The notes below the pieces were generated by a model, which did not search any database, was not told the DNA's origin, and worked only from the letters and a program-made list of their open reading frames with translations. 10,568 bases of DNA, from NCBI GenBank assembly GCA_947311665.1, contig CAMZLA010000089.1:1-10568 (forward strand), given 5' to 3'. The position numbers and the translations under genes were made by a program. This document shows, in pieces, positions 6,681 through 10,568 of the stretch. The stretch is from an uncultured Candidatus Altimarinota bacterium. GTDB taxonomy: Bacteria > Patescibacteriota > Gracilibacteria > CAIRYL01. The first letter of the stretch is position 1; the number at the start of each line of letters is the position of its first letter.

Positions 6681-8993
6681 TTACATTGCTTGTTCTTGGG
6701 TCTTTTGTTGTGCTTTTTCTCGCAATCGTTTATCTATTTCACTTTCCAGTTCTGCTTTTTTTCTTTGTCCTTCTGTTGATGAAGGTGTTGTTACTGGTTT
6801 TGGTGTTGCATAATTACTCCATGTCGGATTTGGACTAGGAGATGATTTTTTATCTTCTGTATCACTTGCATTACTATTTTCTTTTTTATTTTCTTTACTA
6901 TCTTTTTTATCTTCTTCTTTATTCTCTTTTTTATTTTCTTTTTTATCACCTTTTTTCTCTCCTTTTTCTTTAATAATCACTTCATCTCCATCAAAAAGAC
7001 TTCTATATTTTTCTATTACAATGAATTGATTTGGTCGAAGTCCTTTTAGAACAGGCACAACTCCTCTTTTTTCTTCTCCAATTTCAATTTCTTTTTTCAC
7101 AAGATGGTACGGTGCTGTTTTATTTTTTTTATCTTTTTCAGCAAGAAAAATAGTCGGTGGATTTTGACTTATAAGAGCTGAAACAGGAATAAAAACTTGA
7201 GGTTTTTCTTTTGGTAATTGAATTTTTGCTGTTGCAAAAACATTTGCTGGAATATTTGATGTATTCGGGATTAAAATTTCAACTCGAACTCGTCGTGTTA
7301 CTTTATCTGCTTCTGGATATACAATAGAAACTTTTCCAATGAAATCTTTTTCTATTCCATCAATTTTTACAATAGCTTTTTGTCCTTTTTTCAAAAGAAA
7401 ACTTTCTTCAACAGAAACATTTGTAACCAATTCCAATGCTGAAAAATCTGAAATAATAAGTAATGGAGTTCCTGGTGAAACAGTATCTCCATCAAAAGCC
7501 AAAACTTTACTCACTGTTCCTGTAATTCCTGATAATATTGTAAGTTTTGATAAACTTAATGCTGCTTGATCCATTGCCGCTTGTGCTGAATCCATTTGTG
7601 CTAGTGCCGATTGAATAGAAAGTTCTCCTTGAATCTTTACAAGTTCCAATTGAGATTTCGCAAGAGATAGAGCATTTTTTGCATTTTTTTCTGCATTTTT
7701 TGCTGAAAGATATGCATTTTTTGCCGATAAAATATCTGAATCGATAGAAATATTTTGTGAATTTTGTGAATTTTTAGAAATTGCTAATTTTTCTTCATTT
7801 GCTAATAATTGTGCATCCATTACGGCAATTTGAATTTCTGCTTGAGAAATTTGTTGTGGACTTTGAATTTCAAAATCGGCAAGAGTTTGTTTTATTTGAG
7901 ACAGAGACTGAAGATATTGTTCAATTTCTTTTTGTTGTTGTTCTATTGTTTGTTTCCACTGTGCAATTTGAGACAGAGACAATGTTTCTGAATTAACAGC
8001 ATTTATTAATAATTTTTCTATTTTTCTTAATATTCCTCGAACCTGTTTTGCTTTTTTTTCTGTATCAGAAAGAAGAAATTTCATATCGTTTTTATCATCG
8101 GATGTATATGAATATTTTTCTATTCCAGAAAAACGAATTTCCAATTCTTCTAAAAGAGGACTTATTTTATTCCATTCATTTTGCGTTTCTTTCATTAAAT
8201 TTCCAGAAGTTCCAGAAAGATACACTTCAAATGAATCGTTATCATGTTTTTTAAATTCTGAAGCTCCTAAAAGAGTATCGGCAAATGTCATATCTGACCG
8301 CAAAGGAATGAGTGTTTGAGAAATAATATTTGCCATATTTTCAATGATTTGAATTTCTGTTTGTTTTTGATTTTCAAGAATATCTGCATATGTTTTTTTT
8401 GCAAGTTCTTTATTCTTTTTAGCAATTTCCAATTCTTTTTCCGTTGATGAAGATTGTGCAATTGTTGTGTCTTTAGAATATTTTTCAGAATCTTTTATTT
8501 TTTCATATTTAATTTTTGCAGCATCGACCGCTATGCTAGCATTACTTATTGCAATTTCTGCATTTTTTACTCCTATTTGAGCTTTTTTAATATTTTGTGT
8601 AACCGATTTTTTTGTAAGGTTGAATGCTTTTTGTGTGTTTTGTAATGCAATTTGTGCCGATGAAAATGAAGCTTTTATCAAATTTGTTTGAGATTCAAGA
8701 TTCATAACCGCTGTTCCTTCCGAGATCTTATCTCCTTCTTTTTTCAAAACTTTTGCAACAGTTCCTGTTACCTCTGATGCAATAGTAATTTCATCTTTTG
8801 CAGTAATAGTTCCAGACAAAGACAGTTCTGGAACAAAAGCTGTTCGTTTTGTTTTTTCTACCAAAACTTCTGGAATTTGAACAACAGGAGGAATTGTTTC
8901 TTCTGGTTCATCGGATGAAGAAAAAGGAAGAGAACACCCAGAAAAAAACAAAGCAGAAGCAAGTGTTATAGCAATAATTTTTTTTGAAATCAT
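6681..8993 (-). CDS. HlyD/MacA-like lipoprotein efflux adaptor with very long helical insert
   Basis: This 770-residue periplasmic/extracellular adaptor (membrane-fusion) protein would couple an RND or ABC exporter to export. A lysine-containing N-terminus and hydrophobic stretch end in the lipobox FFSGC, with Cys20 as the lipidation site. The lipoyl/barrel-sandwich domain is split: first half near 59-101 (TVAKVLKKEGDKISEG), second half near 488-515 (TGTVSKVLAFDGDTVSPG). Between them are about 385 residues of mostly coiled-coil sequence rich in Ala/Lys/Gln. That insert holds a less regular segment (~215-340, with FADTLLG). The beta-barrel (~520-590) and membrane-proximal domain (~595-675) follow. 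The tail from ~677 is a disordered Lys/Glu/Asn stretch, then a Ser/Pro/Thr segment and a short charged helix. It is far longer than the usual 350-480 residues. No transporter or outer-membrane partner is in the window. The preceding gap has a good -10 box. Confidence 0.88.
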   Translation of the reverse strand: MISKKIIAITLASALFFSGCSLPFSSSDEPEETIPPVVQIPEVLVEKTKRTAFVPELSLSGTITAKDEITIASEVTGTVAKVLKKEGDKISEGTAVMNLESQTNLIKASFSSAQIALQNTQKAFNLTKKSVTQNIKKAQIGVKNAEIAISNASIAVDAAKIKYEKIKDSEKYSKDTTIAQSSSTEKELEIAKKNKELAKKTYADILENQKQTEIQIIENMANIISQTLIPLRSDMTFADTLLGASEFKKHDNDSFEVYLSGTSGNLMKETQNEWNKISPLLEELEIRFSGIEKYSYTSDDKNDMKFLLSDTEKKAKQVRGILRKIEKLLINAVNSETLSLSQIAQWKQTIEQQQKEIEQYLQSLSQIKQTLADFEIQSPQQISQAEIQIAVMDAQLLANEEKLAISKNSQNSQNISIDSDILSAKNAYLSAKNAEKNAKNALSLAKSQLELVKIQGELSIQSALAQMDSAQAAMDQAALSLSKLTILSGITGTVSKVLAFDGDTVSPGTPLLIISDFSALELVTNVSVEESFLLKKGQKAIVKIDGIEKDFIGKVSIVYPEADKVTRRVRVEILIPNTSNIPANVFATAKIQLPKEKPQVFIPVSALISQNPPTIFLAEKDKKNKTAPYHLVKKEIEIGEEKRGVVPVLKGLRPNQFIVIEKYRSLFDGDEVIIKEKGEKKGDKKENKKENKEEDKKDSKENKKENSNASDTEDKKSSPSPNPTWSNYATPKPVTTPSSTEGQRKKAELESEIDKRLREKAQQKTQEQAM

Positions 8994-9002
8994 AATTTTT
9001 AT

Positions 9003-9008
9003 ATTATA
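9003..9008 (-). promoter_or_regulatory. -10 box (TATAAT) directly upstream of the adaptor gene
   Basis: The minus strand reads exactly TATAAT at 9003-9008, with 9 bases between it and the ATG of the adaptor gene. No convincing -35 hexamer is present at 16-19 bases spacing. If this is a true promoter, transcription would start within a few bases of the start codon and give a leaderless or near-leaderless mRNA. It lies in the 86-base gap after thiI, which also holds a T9 run but no supporting hairpin. Confidence 0.45.
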
Positions 9009-9079
9009 TCTTTACAATAATCTTTGTTATGCTATCAAGCAAAAAAAAATATGTAAACAATTTTTATCTATATTCATGA

Positions 9080-10558
9080 TTACTTCTTGCACCCAATACC
9101 TTTCTTAAAAATTTTAATATTTGTAAATCCTGCCTGATATAAATCTTGTGCATGACTTTTACTCATAATTCCTTTTGAACAGAAAAATATATATGTTTTT
9201 GATGCATCTAAATTTTTAAATTTTTCATTTATTTCATAGAAAGGAATTTCTAAAACTTTATTTTTAGCAATTTCTTCAAATGGATTTTGGTTCGATGTTA
9301 CTTCTTGCGGCTGTCGTAAATCTATAATTATATCATCTTTTTCTATAATGGAGGCTAGTGGAATTTCTCCTTCTTTCATCAGTTGCATTTCAGAAATTTT
9401 TTCTACTGTTTTATTCGCAACAGCATTTTCTATAAGATCATCAGATAAGTTTTTTTCTGTTTCGAGTACTGCTTCCAATTTTGCACATGTTGCAGGATTT
9501 TTAGAAATTACACCACAAAATTCTGGCATTTGAGCCGCAAAAATATCTGTTCCCAAATCTCGAGAAATTTTTATTATTTCATTTTTATTATATGTTAATA
9601 ATGGACGAAACAGAGGTATTTCTTCCAAACTTTTTTCTATAACCGATAAATTTATAATGGTCTGACTGCTTACTTGTGCAATGCTTTCTCCTGTTACAAT
9701 GGCAGCATATCGGAAATCTTTACACAATATTTCTGCTGCTCGCATCATACATCGTTTTAAAACAATAGTTCTATATCGCTGTTCAATATTTTCTATGAGT
9801 TCTTGCATCACTTTTTCAAAAGGAACAACAATCATGTTTGGATTATATCCTGCCGAACATTTTTCTGCTAAATATTTTGAAACCTGTTTTACTCCTTCTC
9901 TATGGTCATATCCTCCTAAATTGAAAAATAAAAAATCGGTTGGTGCTCCTTTTCTCATCATAAGAAATGAAGAAACTCCCGAATCGAACCCTCCAGAAAT
10001 TAATGAAACAATGCGTTCTTCTGCTCCCATTGGCATTCCTCCCACTCCTTCGTGCCGTGTCGTGAGCAATGAAACAATATCATCTTTTACCTCTATTTGA
10101 ACATTATAATCGAAATTTTTCATCTGTACTGATGTGTTTTCAATTCTACGCAAAATTCCTCCTCCTAAAAATCGAGCTAAATCATTTGATGTAAAGCCAT
10201 GAATACCTCTTCGTTTTACACTCACACGAAACGATTTATTTTTTAAAAATGAAAGTCGTGGAACAATTTCTGCTAAAATTTCTTCAAAACTTCCTCGTGA
10301 AAAACTTTCTCGTTCCCAAAAAAAAGCTATTCCAGAAATAAATTGTAAACTTTCAATAACCATTGTTTTCTTTTCATCCGATGAATTTTTCAATTGAAGT
10401 TCAAGCCTATCATATTTTTTGTCTAAAATATAATCGCCTTTTTCCAAAAAAGTTTTCAATTGTGCATGAATATTTTGATCCAATCGACGAATTAAAGATT
10501 TTCGCACATAATCAGATTTTAATGTAATATCTGGTGAAAGTTTGATGAGAAGATGCAT
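9080..10558 (-). CDS. thiI: tRNA 4-thiouridine synthase ThiI with C-terminal rhodanese domain
   Basis: ThiI adenylates U8 of tRNA and transfers persulfide sulfur to give 4-thiouridine; rhodanese-bearing forms also supply sulfur for the thiamine thiazole. The 492 residues show the full long-form layout. An N-terminal ferredoxin-like region is followed by a THUMP domain (~60-170, with RVSVKRRGIHGFTSNDLARF at 111-130). The PP-loop ATP-binding motif is SGGFDSG (188-194), and KRCMMRAAEIL (268-278) and TGESIAQVSSQT (289-300) follow. MPEFCGVIS carries Cys348, and the rhodanese loop FFCSKGIMS carries Cys460. These correspond to the E. coli disulfide pair Cys344/Cys456. The start MHLLIKLSPDITLKS matches typical ThiI N-termini, so the chosen ATG is convincing although the frame stays open to the window edge. 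No thi genes or iscS are here, so the tRNA role is the safer one. The upstream region is outside the window. Confidence 0.95.
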   Translation of the reverse strand: MHLLIKLSPDITLKSDYVRKSLIRRLDQNIHAQLKTFLEKGDYILDKKYDRLELQLKNSSDEKKTMVIESLQFISGIAFFWERESFSRGSFEEILAEIVPRLSFLKNKSFRVSVKRRGIHGFTSNDLARFLGGGILRRIENTSVQMKNFDYNVQIEVKDDIVSLLTTRHEGVGGMPMGAEERIVSLISGGFDSGVSSFLMMRKGAPTDFLFFNLGGYDHREGVKQVSKYLAEKCSAGYNPNMIVVPFEKVMQELIENIEQRYRTIVLKRCMMRAAEILCKDFRYAAIVTGESIAQVSSQTIINLSVIEKSLEEIPLFRPLLTYNKNEIIKISRDLGTDIFAAQMPEFCGVISKNPATCAKLEAVLETEKNLSDDLIENAVANKTVEKISEMQLMKEGEIPLASIIEKDDIIIDLRQPQEVTSNQNPFEEIAKNKVLEIPFYEINEKFKNLDASKTYIFFCSKGIMSKSHAQDLYQAGFTNIKIFKKGIGCKK

Positions 10559-10568
10559 AGTAAAAAAA

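Noticed and set aside
9041..9049. T9 run on the minus strand after thiI as an intrinsic terminator
   Set aside because: No inverted repeat precedes the run, so there is no hairpin to support termination.
9681..10100. Plus-strand open frame of 139 codons
   Set aside because: It lies entirely antisense inside thiI, whose conserved motifs fix the real frame. The translation has no recognisable domain.
545..10558. Genetic code 25 (UGA read as glycine)
   Set aside because: Seven full-length frames are open without any internal TGA, and the glycine codons I checked in conserved motifs are GGN. Heavy UGA-Gly use would have broken the frames.

Overview
This is a strongly AT-rich bacterial window, densely coded. 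Seven complete genes lie in a row on the minus strand, and the 3' end of an eighth gene enters from the left on the plus strand. No intergenic gap exceeds 100 bases. I see no rRNA, tRNA, CRISPR array, insertion sequence or integrase. The low GC, the Lys/Ile/Asn/Phe-rich proteins, the missing Shine-Dalgarno sequences at every visible start, and a lipoprotein-type efflux adaptor with a very long helical insert together suggest a Patescibacteria/CPR-type organism. That placement is an inference, not a demonstration. All eight stop codons are TAA or TAG, but the long frames are not interrupted by TGA, so glycine recoding of UGA is not supported.

Layout in the direction of transcription (right to left). 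thiI (tRNA 4-thiouridine synthase with a rhodanese tail) comes first. After an 86-base gap with a good -10 box comes a 770-residue HlyD/MacA-like lipoprotein adaptor. Then come aroD (type I 3-dehydroquinase with altered substrate-pocket residues) and ridA (enamine/imine deaminase). A 13-bp-arm hairpin followed by eight U residues ends exactly at the start codon of the next gene, a 1221-residue single-chain restriction-modification-specificity protein. Only 7 bases after it starts a short-form malic enzyme. Last is a 69-residue winged-helix protein whose start codon lies inside a 15-bp perfect inverted repeat built from heptamers. The left-edge gene converges on the winged-helix gene, with only 2 bases between their stop codons.

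How the genes fit together. thiI, aroD, ridA and the malic enzyme are ordinary housekeeping or metabolic genes with no shared pathway visible here. The restriction-modification gene sits among them and appears transcriptionally continuous with the malic enzyme. It is the clearest defence component: one polypeptide carries a PD-(D/E)xK nuclease, a gamma-type N6-adenine methyltransferase and two target-recognition domains, an architecture like AloI-type IIB/IIG enzymes. The points most worth a second look are the hairpin abutting its start codon, an A9 tract at its methyltransferase/specificity junction, and the heptamer palindrome over the winged-helix start.
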